Shown here: piece after piece, positions 35,766 to 44,044 of the stretch
How the letters are laid out: each line of letters opens with the position of its first letter
How positions within the stretch are numbered: the first letter of the stretch is position 1
DNA from: an uncultured Clostridia bacterium
GTDB lineage: Bacteria > Bacillota > Clostridia > HGM11514
NCBI GenBank assembly: GCA_934464705.1
Contig: CAKSKB010000006.1
Span: forward strand, 56,735-120,734
DNA length: 64,000 nucleotides
Reading direction: 5' to 3'
The notes under the pieces: generated by a model
Told to the model about the DNA's origin: nothing
Databases searched by the model: none
The model's input: the letters and a program-made list of their open reading frames with translations, nothing else
Translations under genes and position numbers: made by a program

Positions 35766-35974
35766 TTAAGAAAGCATTGATCGGTATTATTAAGTTTTAC
35801 AGAAGATTCATTTCGCCTCTTAAAAAACCGTGCTGCCGTTTTTATCCGACCTGTTCGCAGTATGCACTGACCGCAATCGAAAAATACGGCGCCGTCCGCG
35901 GCGGATTTATGGCGGTCTGGAGAATTATCAGATGCAACCCCTTTTGCAAAGGGGGATACGACCCTGTTAAATAA
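35762..35974 (+). CDS. yidD: Membrane protein insertion efficiency factor YidD
   Basis: A 70-residue peripheral membrane protein with the family pattern FYRRFISPLKKPCCRFYPTCSQYALTAIEKYGAVRGG and RIIRCNPFCKGGYDPV. It assists YidC-dependent insertion. The rnpA-yidD-yidC order is conserved. Confidence 0.95.
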   Translation: MIKKALIGIIKFYRRFISPLKKPCCRFYPTCSQYALTAIEKYGAVRGGFMAVWRIIRCNPFCKGGYDPVK

Positions 35975-36015
35975 CGCTTAGGGGTCAGTCTAACCAGAAA
36001 GGTTTACATAATCGG

Positions 36016-36888
36016 ATGTGTAATATATTTTATATTTTGACTCCGGTTCTCGGACCGGTACTGAGATTCATTTACAATTTGGTAAATAATTACGGTCTCG
36101 CAATTATTCTTTTTTCAATCGTAATAAAGCTGGTTCTTTTTCCGCTTTCCATAAAGCAGTACAAGTCTACCGCTGCAATGAAGAAGATTCAGCCGGAGCT
36201 TAACAAGCTTCAGAAAAAGTACGGCAACGATAAGGAAAAGCTTCAGAAGGAGCAGATGGCTCTTTATGAAAAATACGGCATAAATCCTATGGCAGGATGC
36301 CTTCCTACGCTTATCCAGATGCCTATTCTGTTTGCTCTTTACAGAGTAATAATGATGCCTCTCACATACATTTCGGGTATTTCGGAGGATAAGGTTACCG
36401 CAGTTGCCGAGGTTCTTAAACTTGATACTAAAACTTTGGCTGCAAATCAGATTAAGCTGACGGAAATGCTCAATAATTCCGCAACACTGGAAAAAGTTAA
36501 GGATATAATTCCGAGTTTCAGTCAGATTGATTTCAGCTTTTTGGGACTGAATTTGTCGGAAACACCTCATTTCGGTATTCCGAAGTCTGCGGCTGAGGCT
36601 GCGCTTTGGATAATTCCTATTCTTGCCGGTGTTACATCACTTTTGAGTTCAATTGCTATGAATAAAATGTCCGGAATGCCGCAGAACGATGACAGTCAGA
36701 GCAGTCAGATGAAGGCAATGACATATATGATGCCTCTTATGAGCGTGTATTTCTGCTTTATTCTTCCTGCCGGCATGGGTATTTATTGGATTATCAATAA
36801 TGTTATTGCTATCGCTCAGCAGTTTGTTCTTAATAAGATTATGTTTAAGGACTCTGATGTTATTGAAGGCAGCGTTGTTAAAAAGTAG
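36016..36888 (+). CDS. yidC: Membrane protein insertase YidC (SpoIIIJ/OxaA type)
   Basis: A 290-residue insertase with five membrane segments: YGLAIILFSIVIKLVLFPLSIKQ (carrying the hydrophilic-groove region), the cytoplasmic coiled hairpin KKIQPELNKLQKKYGNDKEKLQKEQ, NPMAGCLPTLIQMPILFALYRVI, and the MTYMMPLMSVYFCFILPAGMGIYWIINN ending. It lacks the lipobox of B. subtilis SpoIIIJ. Start assigned to ATG 36016; the AAAGG at 35998-36002 is a little distant. Confidence 0.94.
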   Translation: MCNIFYILTPVLGPVLRFIYNLVNNYGLAIILFSIVIKLVLFPLSIKQYKSTAAMKKIQPELNKLQKKYGNDKEKLQKEQMALYEKYGINPMAGCLPTLIQMPILFALYRVIMMPLTYISGISEDKVTAVAEVLKLDTKTLAANQIKLTEMLNNSATLEKVKDIIPSFSQIDFSFLGLNLSETPHFGIPKSAAEAALWIIPILAGVTSLLSSIAMNKMSGMPQNDDSQSSQMKAMTYMMPLMSVYFCFILPAGMGIYWIINNVIAIAQQFVLNKIMFKDSDVIEGSVVKK

Positions 36889-36920
36889 TTTTATATTTGT
36901 TATTTGAAAGGAAGATTCTC

Positions 36921-37661
36921 TTGATTAAGGAATATGAATTTGAGGGAAAAACTATAGAAGAAGCTATAAATGCCGGGGTTTTGAAGCTTGGTATTGAGCG
37001 TGAAAACGCAAACTATGATATCGTTTCGACTCCGAAATCGGGATTTTTGGGATTCGGCTCAAAACCGGCGGTTGTAAAGTTCAGTGTTGAACAGCCGGAT
37101 GAGGTGGCTTCCGATAAACCCAAAGAAGTAAAGAAAGAAACTAAAAAAGAAATCAAAAATGAAGTCAAAGCGGAAAAGAAACCCTCTTCGGTTTCCGAAA
37201 GTTCTGTAGCGGCAGCTGTTGATTTTCTTAAAAACACTCTTGAAAAGATGTCCGTTTCGGTTGAAGAACTTGAAACAAGAACCGAAGGGAACGAAATATT
37301 TATTAATATCAAGAGCAGCGAAAAAGGATTTATCATCGGCAGACGCGGCGAAAATCTTGACGCATTGCAGTATCTTACAACCTTGGCAGTCAACAGAGGC
37401 AGCAGCGAGCATGTAAAGATAGCGCTTGATATTGGCGGCTATAGGGATGAAAGGGTAAAAACTCTTGAGAGCCTTGCTTTAAGACTTGCCGCTAAGGCTA
37501 AGAAAACAAGAAGAAATGTTTCTCTCGAGCCTATGAATGCGTATGAAAGAAAGGTAATTCATTCCGCTCTGCAAAACGATAAGTCAATTACAACCTACAG
37601 TGTGGGCGAAGAACCGAACAGAAAGATTGTAATAAGCTGCAAACCTAAAAAGGACGCATAA
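36921..37661 (+). CDS. jag: RNA-binding protein Jag/KhpB
   Basis: A 246-residue protein: Jag-N domain (IKEYEFEGKTIEEAI, KSGFLGFG) residues 1-50, a lysine/glutamate-rich linker, KH domain with GFIIGRRGENLDALQ (~136-150) and R3H domain SLEPMNAYERKVIHSAL (~200-216). Start TTG 36921 is chosen because AAAGGAAG lies directly upstream. Partner of YidC neighbours across Firmicutes and involved in cell-wall-related RNA control. Confidence 0.93.
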   Translation: MIKEYEFEGKTIEEAINAGVLKLGIERENANYDIVSTPKSGFLGFGSKPAVVKFSVEQPDEVASDKPKEVKKETKKEIKNEVKAEKKPSSVSESSVAAAVDFLKNTLEKMSVSVEELETRTEGNEIFINIKSSEKGFIIGRRGENLDALQYLTTLAVNRGSSEHVKIALDIGGYRDERVKTLESLALRLAAKAKKTRRNVSLEPMNAYERKVIHSALQNDKSITTYSVGEEPNRKIVISCKPKKDA

Positions 37662-37666
37662 TTTTG

Positions 37667-37697
37667 TGCCGGGCGGAATTTTTCGTCCGGCATATTT
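37667..37697 (+). terminator. Terminator after jag
   Basis: TGCCGGGCGGA pairs with TCGTCCGGCA (one bulged G), followed by TATTTTT. It separates the rpmH-jag transcript from mnmE, which begins 16 bases later without an obvious own promoter, so read-through probably feeds mnmE. Confidence 0.65.
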
Positions 37698-37712
37698 TTG
37701 AGGTACGGCATT

Positions 37713-39068
37713 ATGAATAATTCGGAAATTTTAATCAACGACACGATTGCGGCGGTTTCTACGCCTTTCGGCTCCGGAGCAATCGCTTTGGTAAGGGTAA
37801 GCGGTAAATCCGCATTTGAAATTATAAATAAAGTATTTGTTTCACCAAAAAATATAGAAAATACGCCCTCACATTCGCTTATTTACGGAAAAATAGTATC
37901 CGGGGGTAAAACTGTGGATAACTGTCTTTTGGGCATATACAAAGCGCCGAATACATTCACGGGCGAAGATATGGCTGAGATAAATTGTCACGGTGGTATA
38001 AAAGTCACTTCAATGGTGCTTGACGCTGTTCTTTCGGCAGGGGCAAGGATGGCCGAAAGGGGAGAGTTTTCAAAAAGAGCATTTGTGAACGGTCGTATGG
38101 ACCTTTCGGAGGCTGAAGCGGTTATAGACCTTATCAATGCCAAAACCGAAGGTTCTGTTTTGCAGGCGGCAAAGCAAATGTCCGGAGGTGTTTCCGCAGA
38201 GATAAATAAAATCCGTGATTCTCTTGCGGCAATAAATGCAAAAATTCTTGCTGTTATTGATTTTCCCGATGAGGAAATCGATGAAATGCAGACCGAAGAA
38301 TTTAAAAATGAACTTATTGAAAAAAAGACTAAAATAAGAAAGTTAATTGATAGTTTTTCTAAAGGCAAAATTTATAGAAACGGACTGGCGGCGCTTATAA
38401 TAGGAAAGACAAATGCAGGTAAATCCTCGCTTCTTAACCTTCTGCTGAATGAAAAAAAGGCTATTGTCACTCCTCTTGCCGGCACAACCCGTGATGTTAT
38501 AGAAGACTATATTGATATATCCGGAATACCGGTTAAACTTATGGATACGGCAGGTATAAGAAAGACTGATGACATGGTGGAAAATATAGGTGTCGAAATG
38601 TCCAAGTCGTTAATAAACGACGCAGATATTATAATAAATGTTATTGATTCTTCAAGGCCTCTCGATGATGACGATTTTGAAATATTTGACTTGATAAAAG
38701 ATAAAAATGTTATTTATGTCATGAATAAGACCGACCTTGAAAGAAAGACTGATTTTGATAAACCGTTTATTGAGATTTCATGTGAAAAAAAGACCGGTGC
38801 AGAACTGCTTTGCGATGAGATAAAAAAGCGTGCCGGGAGTTTTTCGGCGGATGAAACTCTTATAAATAATGTCCGCCATAAATGTGAGCTTGAAAAGGCG
38901 GAAAAAAATATTAATGATGCAATTTCTGCAATAGATGCCGGAATACCGGCGGATATTGTTTCGATAGATATTGAAAATGCGTGTATGAATCTCGGAAATA
39001 TCACCGGGCTTGATGTCAGCCGTGATACCGTAACACACATTTTTGCGGATTTTTGCGTAGGAAAGTAG
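37713..39068 (+). CDS. mnmE: tRNA modification GTPase MnmE
   Basis: A 451-residue GTPase forming the cmnm5U34 wobble modification with MnmG. N-terminal folate-binding domain (DTIAAVSTPFGSGAIALVRVSG), a helical domain, and an inserted G domain with GKTNAGKSSLLN, DTAGIRKTDD and NKTD. The C-terminus FADFCVGK keeps the conserved cysteine. ATG 37713 follows GAGGT. Confidence 0.96.
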   Translation: MNNSEILINDTIAAVSTPFGSGAIALVRVSGKSAFEIINKVFVSPKNIENTPSHSLIYGKIVSGGKTVDNCLLGIYKAPNTFTGEDMAEINCHGGIKVTSMVLDAVLSAGARMAERGEFSKRAFVNGRMDLSEAEAVIDLINAKTEGSVLQAAKQMSGGVSAEINKIRDSLAAINAKILAVIDFPDEEIDEMQTEEFKNELIEKKTKIRKLIDSFSKGKIYRNGLAALIIGKTNAGKSSLLNLLLNEKKAIVTPLAGTTRDVIEDYIDISGIPVKLMDTAGIRKTDDMVENIGVEMSKSLINDADIIINVIDSSRPLDDDDFEIFDLIKDKNVIYVMNKTDLERKTDFDKPFIEISCEKKTGAELLCDEIKKRAGSFSADETLINNVRHKCELEKAEKNINDAISAIDAGIPADIVSIDIENACMNLGNITGLDVSRDTVTHIFADFCVGK

Positions 39069-39077
39069 GTAACTCAG

Positions 39078-40952
39078 ATGGAAACATATAATGCAGGGCA
39101 GTATGATGTTGCGGTAATAGGCGGCGGCCATGCCGGGTGTGAAGCTGCTTTTGCCGCAGCAAGGCTCGGGTGCAGAGTAATTCTTTTTACAATCTGCCTT
39201 GACGCTATCGCAAACCTTCCGTGCAATCCCCGTATCGGAGGAACATCAAAGGGTCATCTTGTTAAGGAAATAGATGCTCTCGGCGGAGAAATGGGGAAGG
39301 TTATCGATAAAACATTTTTGCAGTCGAGGATGCTGAATAAAGGAAAAGGTCCGGCTGTTTATTCTCTCCGTGCACAGGCAGACAGGAGAATGTATCAGAT
39401 TGAAATGAAACAGCGCCTTGAAAATGAGCCTAATATAGATATAAAGCAATGCGAAATAACCGACATTCTGTTTGATAACGGACAGGTTGTCGGTGTTCAA
39501 ACGCATATCGGTGCGGTATTTTCGGTAAAAGCCGCAATTATCGCAAGCGGAACATATTTGCACGGCAGAATTATAATCGGCGATGTTTTTTATGACGGCG
39601 GCCCGGACGGAATGTTTGCAGCAACGCATCTTACGGAATGTCTGAAAAATCAGGGTATTGAGATGATGCGTTTCAAAACGGGTACCCCTGCAAGAGTCCA
39701 TGCGGACAGCATTGATTATTCTGAACTTGAGGAACAAAAAGGCGATGAGAAAATTGTTCCGTTTTCGTTTGATACAAATGAAGAACTTCATAATAAAATA
39801 TCCTGCTGGCTTACTTATACAAATAAAAATACACACGATATTATAAGAAAAAATATACACCGTTCTCCTTTATATTCAGGAAAAATAGAGGGAATAGGTC
39901 CGAGATACTGTCCTTCAATTGAGGATAAGGTTGTGAGATTTCCGGATAAGGAAAGACATCAGATTTTTCTTGAACCTACAGGGCTTCGTACAAAGGAAGT
40001 TTATGTGCAGGGGATGTCAAGCAGCCTTCCGGAGGAGGTACAGCTTGAATTTTTACGGTCTGTTAAAGGTCTGGAAAATGTTAAGGTTATGCGTACGGGA
40101 TATGCAATAGAGTATGACTGTGTTGACCCGACGCAGCTTAAGCATACACTTGAATTAAAAAAAATCGGCGGTCTTTACGGCGCAGGACAGTTTAACGGTT
40201 CTTCCGGCTATGAGGAGGCTGCGTCACAGGGACTTATAGCGGGCATAAATGCCGCACTGAAAATCAAGGAAAAGCCCGAGTTCGTTATCGACCGTAGCGA
40301 AGGATATATAGGTACTCTTATAGATGATTTGGTTACAAAAGGAACAAAAGAGCCTTACAGAATGATGACCGCAAGAAGTGAATACAGGCTTCTTTTAAGA
40401 CAGGATAACGCCGATATAAGGCTTACACCGAAAGGACATGAAATAGGGCTTGTTTCGGATGAGAGATATGAGCGTTTCTGCGAAAAATTAAGGCTTATAA
40501 ATGCAGAGATAAAGAGGGTTGAACACACATCGGTTTCGCCTTCCTGCGGTGTAAATGATATACTTGCTGCAAAAGGAGAGACCGAAATCAAAACCGGGGC
40601 AAAGCTTGCCGATTTGATAAGAAGACCTCCCATAAATTATGATGACCTTGCAGCAATCGATACCGAAAGGCCGAAACTTCCGGATGATGTATGCGAGCAG
40701 GTTAATATCAGTATAAAATATCAGGGATATATTGAAAAACAGATGCAGCAGGTTGAGCAGTTCAAAAAGACCGAAAATATGAAAATTCCCGATATTGATT
40801 ATGATGAAGTATACGGACTTCGCCTTGAAGCGCGGCAGAAACTTAAAGCGATAAAGCCGGTTTCTGTGGGACAGGCTTCGAGAATTTCGGGTGTTTCTTC
40901 GGCTGATATAGCGGTATTGATGGTTTATATTAAGGAGTTTGTTAAAAAATGA
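39078..40952 (+). CDS. mnmG: tRNA uridine modification FAD enzyme MnmG (GidA)
   Basis: A 624-residue FAD protein, MnmE partner. FAD fold VAVIGGGHAGCEAAFAAARLG at the N-terminus, then CNPRIGGTSKGHLVKEIDALGG, the DGRI-like SGTYLHGRIIIGD, and the GidA signature RTGYAIEYDCVDPTQL and GLYGAGQFNGSSGYEEAASQGL. Nine bases separate it from mnmE. Confidence 0.97.
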   Translation: METYNAGQYDVAVIGGGHAGCEAAFAAARLGCRVILFTICLDAIANLPCNPRIGGTSKGHLVKEIDALGGEMGKVIDKTFLQSRMLNKGKGPAVYSLRAQADRRMYQIEMKQRLENEPNIDIKQCEITDILFDNGQVVGVQTHIGAVFSVKAAIIASGTYLHGRIIIGDVFYDGGPDGMFAATHLTECLKNQGIEMMRFKTGTPARVHADSIDYSELEEQKGDEKIVPFSFDTNEELHNKISCWLTYTNKNTHDIIRKNIHRSPLYSGKIEGIGPRYCPSIEDKVVRFPDKERHQIFLEPTGLRTKEVYVQGMSSSLPEEVQLEFLRSVKGLENVKVMRTGYAIEYDCVDPTQLKHTLELKKIGGLYGAGQFNGSSGYEEAASQGLIAGINAALKIKEKPEFVIDRSEGYIGTLIDDLVTKGTKEPYRMMTARSEYRLLLRQDNADIRLTPKGHEIGLVSDERYERFCEKLRLINAEIKRVEHTSVSPSCGVNDILAAKGETEIKTGAKLADLIRRPPINYDDLAAIDTERPKLPDDVCEQVNISIKYQGYIEKQMQQVEQFKKTENMKIPDIDYDEVYGLRLEARQKLKAIKPVSVGQASRISGVSSADIAVLMVYIKEFVKK

Positions 40953-41650
40953 CGGATAAGATTATTAACGCTGCAAAAGCTGTCGGTGCGGAACTTGATG
41001 AAGAAAAAGCAAAACAGCTGCTTGAATATTACAATCTTCTCATCGAATGGAATGAAAAGATGAATCTGACGGCAATAACCGATTTTGATGAAGTTGTTGA
41101 AAAGCATTTTGCCGACAGTTTAAGCTGTATAAAAACAGGAGTTTTTAAACCCGGTATGTCGGTAATCGATGTAGGCTGCGGTGCGGGTTTTCCTTCGATA
41201 CCTCTAAAAATTGCGCTTCCCGAGCTTGATTTTACATTGGTGGATTCTCTTAATAAAAGAATCACTTTTCTTAATTGCGTTATAGAAAAGCTTGAACTTA
41301 AAAACATAAGAACCGTTCATGCAAGAGCGGAGGACAGCGGAAGAAGCGAACTTCGTGACAATTTTGATATTTGTGTTGCGAGGGCGGTTGCAAATTTACC
41401 TGTTTTGTGCGAACTTTGCCTTCCTCATGTCAGGCCGGGCGGTGTTTTTGTTGCAATGAAAGGTAAGGATGCAAAAGATGAAATTGAACTTTCCGAAAAT
41501 GCGTTAAAGCTTCTCGGAGGAAGGGTTGAATCCGTTGAAAATGCCGGAATTAAGGGCTTTGAGCACTATAATATAGTAATAAAAAAGCTTTCGGAAACTA
41601 ACAAAAAATACCCGCGAAAAGCAGGTATGCCAACCAAAAAACCGTTATAA
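40949..41650 (+). CDS. rsmG: 16S rRNA (guanine-N7) methyltransferase RsmG
   Basis: A 233-residue SAM-dependent enzyme methylating 16S G527 (GidB). Motifs: MNLTAITDFDEVVEKHFADSL, the SAM site VIDVGCGAGFPSIPLKI (~72-88), VARAVANLPVLCELCLPHVRPGG. ATG overlaps the mnmG stop by four bases. A parS-like site begins at the base after its stop. Confidence 0.95.
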   Translation: MTDKIINAAKAVGAELDEEKAKQLLEYYNLLIEWNEKMNLTAITDFDEVVEKHFADSLSCIKTGVFKPGMSVIDVGCGAGFPSIPLKIALPELDFTLVDSLNKRITFLNCVIEKLELKNIRTVHARAEDSGRSELRDNFDICVARAVANLPVLCELCLPHVRPGGVFVAMKGKDAKDEIELSENALKLLGGRVESVENAGIKGFEHYNIVIKKLSETNKKYPRKAGMPTKKPL

Positions 41651-41666
41651 TGTTTCATGTGAAACA
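41651..41666. other. parS: parS centromere site 1
   Basis: TGTTTCATGTGAAACA, a perfect 16-bp palindrome that fits the parS consensus bound by ParB/Spo0J. It lies between rsmG and parA. Followed by TTAACTTTTTG, the same hairpin could also help end rsmG transcripts. Confidence 0.9.
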
Positions 41667-41807
41667 TTAACTTTTTGTTACGAAATGTAAAAAAGCCTTT
41701 TAATTTCTGTTTCTGTATGTTATAATATTTACATCGGAGTGAGAAGTGAGCCGATTTGCGGCTTGCGCTCATGATTATAATTTAGATAGGGGGTTAGAGT
41801 AATTCCA

Positions 41808-42569
41808 ATGACAAAGGTAGTTTCGATTGTTAATCAGAAAGGCGGAGTAGGAAAGACGACAACCTCCGTAAATTTGAGCGCCTGTCTGGCAGAACTGAAT
41901 TATCGGGTTCTCGTTGTTGATATTGACCCTCAGGGCAATACCACAAGCGGTCTCGGTTTTGAAATAGAAGATGATACAAAAACCGTGTATCAGGTTATCA
42001 GCGGTGATGCGGAACCGTCGGAGGCGGTCTACAAAACAGAATTCGGTTCACTTTATGTGTGTCCTTCTGACATTCAGCTTGCAGGCAGTGAAGTTGAACT
42101 TGTTGATGAAGAAAAAAGAGAATTTAAACTGCGCGATGCGCTTGAAAAAATTAAATATCAGTATGATTATGTGCTGATTGACTGCCCGCCTTCACTCAAT
42201 CTGCTGACACTTAATGCGTTGATTGCGAGTGACAGCGTGCTGGTTCCTGTACAGTGTGAGTATTATGCTCTCGAGGGGCTGAGCCGCCTTATGCAGACGA
42301 TAAAGACGGTTAAAACCCGTTTTAATCCGAAAATTGAGATTGACGGTGTTCTTTTGACTATGTTTGATACAAGAACGAATCTCTCGATTATGGTGGCGGA
42401 CGAGGTTAAAAAATTCTTTCCGAAAAAGGTGTATAAGACGGTTATTCCGAGGAATGTCAGACTCAGCGAAGCACCAAGCTACGGCGAACCTATAACTTCT
42501 TACGATAAATATTCCAAGGGTGCGGAGAGTTATATTGAGCTTGCGAAAGAATTTTCGGGTAAAAAATAA
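41808..42569 (+). CDS. parA: Chromosome partitioning ATPase ParA (Soj)
   Basis: A 253-residue deviant-Walker ATPase: VNQKGGVGKTTTSVNLSACLA at residues 7-27, VLVVDIDPQGNTTSGLG, DCPPSLNLLTLNAL. Works with ParB and parS to segregate or position origins and regulate DnaA. The start ATG 41808 has AGGGGG about 20 bases upstream; a TATAAT near 41719 is a likely -10. parB follows after 13 bases. Confidence 0.95.
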   Translation: MTKVVSIVNQKGGVGKTTTSVNLSACLAELNYRVLVVDIDPQGNTTSGLGFEIEDDTKTVYQVISGDAEPSEAVYKTEFGSLYVCPSDIQLAGSEVELVDEEKREFKLRDALEKIKYQYDYVLIDCPPSLNLLTLNALIASDSVLVPVQCEYYALEGLSRLMQTIKTVKTRFNPKIEIDGVLLTMFDTRTNLSIMVADEVKKFFPKKVYKTVIPRNVRLSEAPSYGEPITSYDKYSKGAESYIELAKEFSGKK

Positions 42570-42582
42570 AGGGGAAAATACT

Positions 42583-43470
42583 ATGGCAATTAAGAAAAAA
42601 GGCGGTCTCGGAAGGGGACTCGGTGCGCTTATGGGCACGGATGAGCCTGCCGAAACCCTGATTAGGGACAATGATGTTGTAACGGAACTTAAACTTACAA
42701 AAATAGTTCCCGATGAAAATCAGCCGAGAAAAGATTTTGATGATGAAAAGCTTAAAGCACTTTCGGATTCGATAGCTGAAAACGGCGTAATTCAGCCGCT
42801 TATCGTGGCTGATGAGAAGAACGGATTTTACAGAATTATTGCCGGGGAAAGACGGTGGAGAGCCTCAAAAATGGCCGGGCTTGAAACGGTTCCGGTGGTA
42901 ATAAGGGATTATACCTCCGAGCAGAGCGCCGCTGTTTCGCTTGTTGAAAATCTTCAGCGTGAGGATTTGAATGCAATCGAGGAGGCGTTCGGTTATAAAC
43001 GCCTTATGGAGGAATTTAATCTTACACAGGCGCAGGTTGCCGAAAAAGTCGGAAAAAGCAGACCGGCGGTTGCTAACACTTTAAGACTGTTGAATTTGCC
43101 CGAAAACATAAGGGATATGGTTATTTACGGCGAGATTTCAAGCGGTCATGCAAGAGCGATAGCGGGTCTTTCTGATGAGGATATGCAAAAAGATTTGGCA
43201 CAGAAGGTAATTGCGGAGGATTTGAATGTCCGTCAGCTTGAAAAACTTATTTCCGATATTGCGGCAGATAAAAATGTTTCCAAGGCGTCTTCCAAAAAGG
43301 TTGAAATAGACAAAAACCTTAAGTTCCAACTGAAAATAATTGAGAAATCTCTTATGGAAAAGTTCGGAACAAAGGTTAAAATTTCAACAGGTAATAAAAA
43401 AGGAAAAATCGAGTTTGAGTATTATGACAGCGAAGAACTGGAAAGACTTATAAAACTGTTGAATGAATAA
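42583..43470 (+). CDS. parB: Chromosome partitioning protein ParB (Spo0J)
   Basis: A 295-residue CTP-dependent clamp. N-terminal KKKGGLGRGLGALMG, ParB box DENQPRKDFDDEKLKALSDSI, GERRWRASK (nucleotide-binding), helix-turn-helix LTQAQVAEKVGKSRPAVANTLRLLNLP, C-terminal dimer domain. ATG 42583 follows AAAGGGG, so upstream codons in frame are not used. Confidence 0.96.
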   Translation: MAIKKKGGLGRGLGALMGTDEPAETLIRDNDVVTELKLTKIVPDENQPRKDFDDEKLKALSDSIAENGVIQPLIVADEKNGFYRIIAGERRWRASKMAGLETVPVVIRDYTSEQSAAVSLVENLQREDLNAIEEAFGYKRLMEEFNLTQAQVAEKVGKSRPAVANTLRLLNLPENIRDMVIYGEISSGHARAIAGLSDEDMQKDLAQKVIAEDLNVRQLEKLISDIAADKNVSKASSKKVEIDKNLKFQLKIIEKSLMEKFGTKVKISTGNKKGKIEFEYYDSEELERLIKLLNE

Positions 43471-43471
43471 A

Positions 43472-43487
43472 TGTTTCACATGAAACA
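43472..43487. other. parS: parS centromere site 2
   Basis: TGTTTCACATGAAACA, a palindromic parS variant just after the parB stop, about 1.8 kb from site 1. Confidence 0.88.
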
Positions 43488-43516
43488 ATTTTCTTGCGAA
43501 AGGAAGGAATGAAAAA

Positions 43517-43975
43517 ATGGCTTCTGAAAGGGCTCATAAATATTTTTGGGTTTATCTTATTTTGGTTGCGGCATTGATTCTCGGAATGATTTATTTTACT
43601 TCGATGACGCAGCAGAAGGAAGAAGAAAAATACAAAGCGCAGGAGGCAGAATCCCGTCAGCTTGCAAGTGAACTGGATAAGGAAAAGACTAATTCCAAGC
43701 AGCTTTCCGAACAGCTTGATACCGGAATCGCTCAAAGTGTGCAGTCGCTTCAGACGAAAAATGACAGCCTTAAGGCAGAGCTTGAACAGAAAAATATCGA
43801 GATTATTGATTTTAACGAAGAAACATTGGCTTACAAAAATTTCTGTTCGTTTCTTACGGCTTATGTGAATAAAAACACTGACGAGTGCAAAGCCTTGAAA
43901 GATAAGATAAATACAAAATATCTTACGGGCGAAAATATTGAATTATATAATAAAATTTGTGAAGAAATAAAGTAA
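43517..43975 (+). CDS. Membrane-anchored coiled-coil protein, function unknown
   Basis: A 152-residue protein: cytoplasmic N-terminus, one membrane segment (about residues 10-30, FWVYLILVAALILGMIYF), a long charged coiled coil (~33-100, rich in E/K/Q/L heptads) and a small helical C-terminus with CSFLTAYVNKNTDECKAL. Not a named family to me; layout recalls divisome or septum-associated small proteins, but this is only topology. AAGGAAGG precedes the ATG. It lies between parB and the topoisomerase pair. Confidence 0.7.
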   Translation: MASERAHKYFWVYLILVAALILGMIYFTSMTQQKEEEKYKAQEAESRQLASELDKEKTNSKQLSEQLDTGIAQSVQSLQTKNDSLKAELEQKNIEIIDFNEETLAYKNFCSFLTAYVNKNTDECKALKDKINTKYLTGENIELYNKICEEIK

Positions 43976-43984
43976 CTTCAATTG

Positions 43985-44017
43985 TGTGGACGGGACGGTT
44001 TTTAGTCCCTGTCCACA
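43985..44017 (+). terminator. Terminator after the coiled-coil gene
   Basis: TGTGGACGGGAC pairs with GTCCCTGTCCACA, followed by TTTTGCGGTTTTT. Ends the parA-parB-coiled-coil transcript. Confidence 0.75.
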
Positions 44018-44044
44018 TTTTGCGGTTTTTGGAAAGGAACGAAT

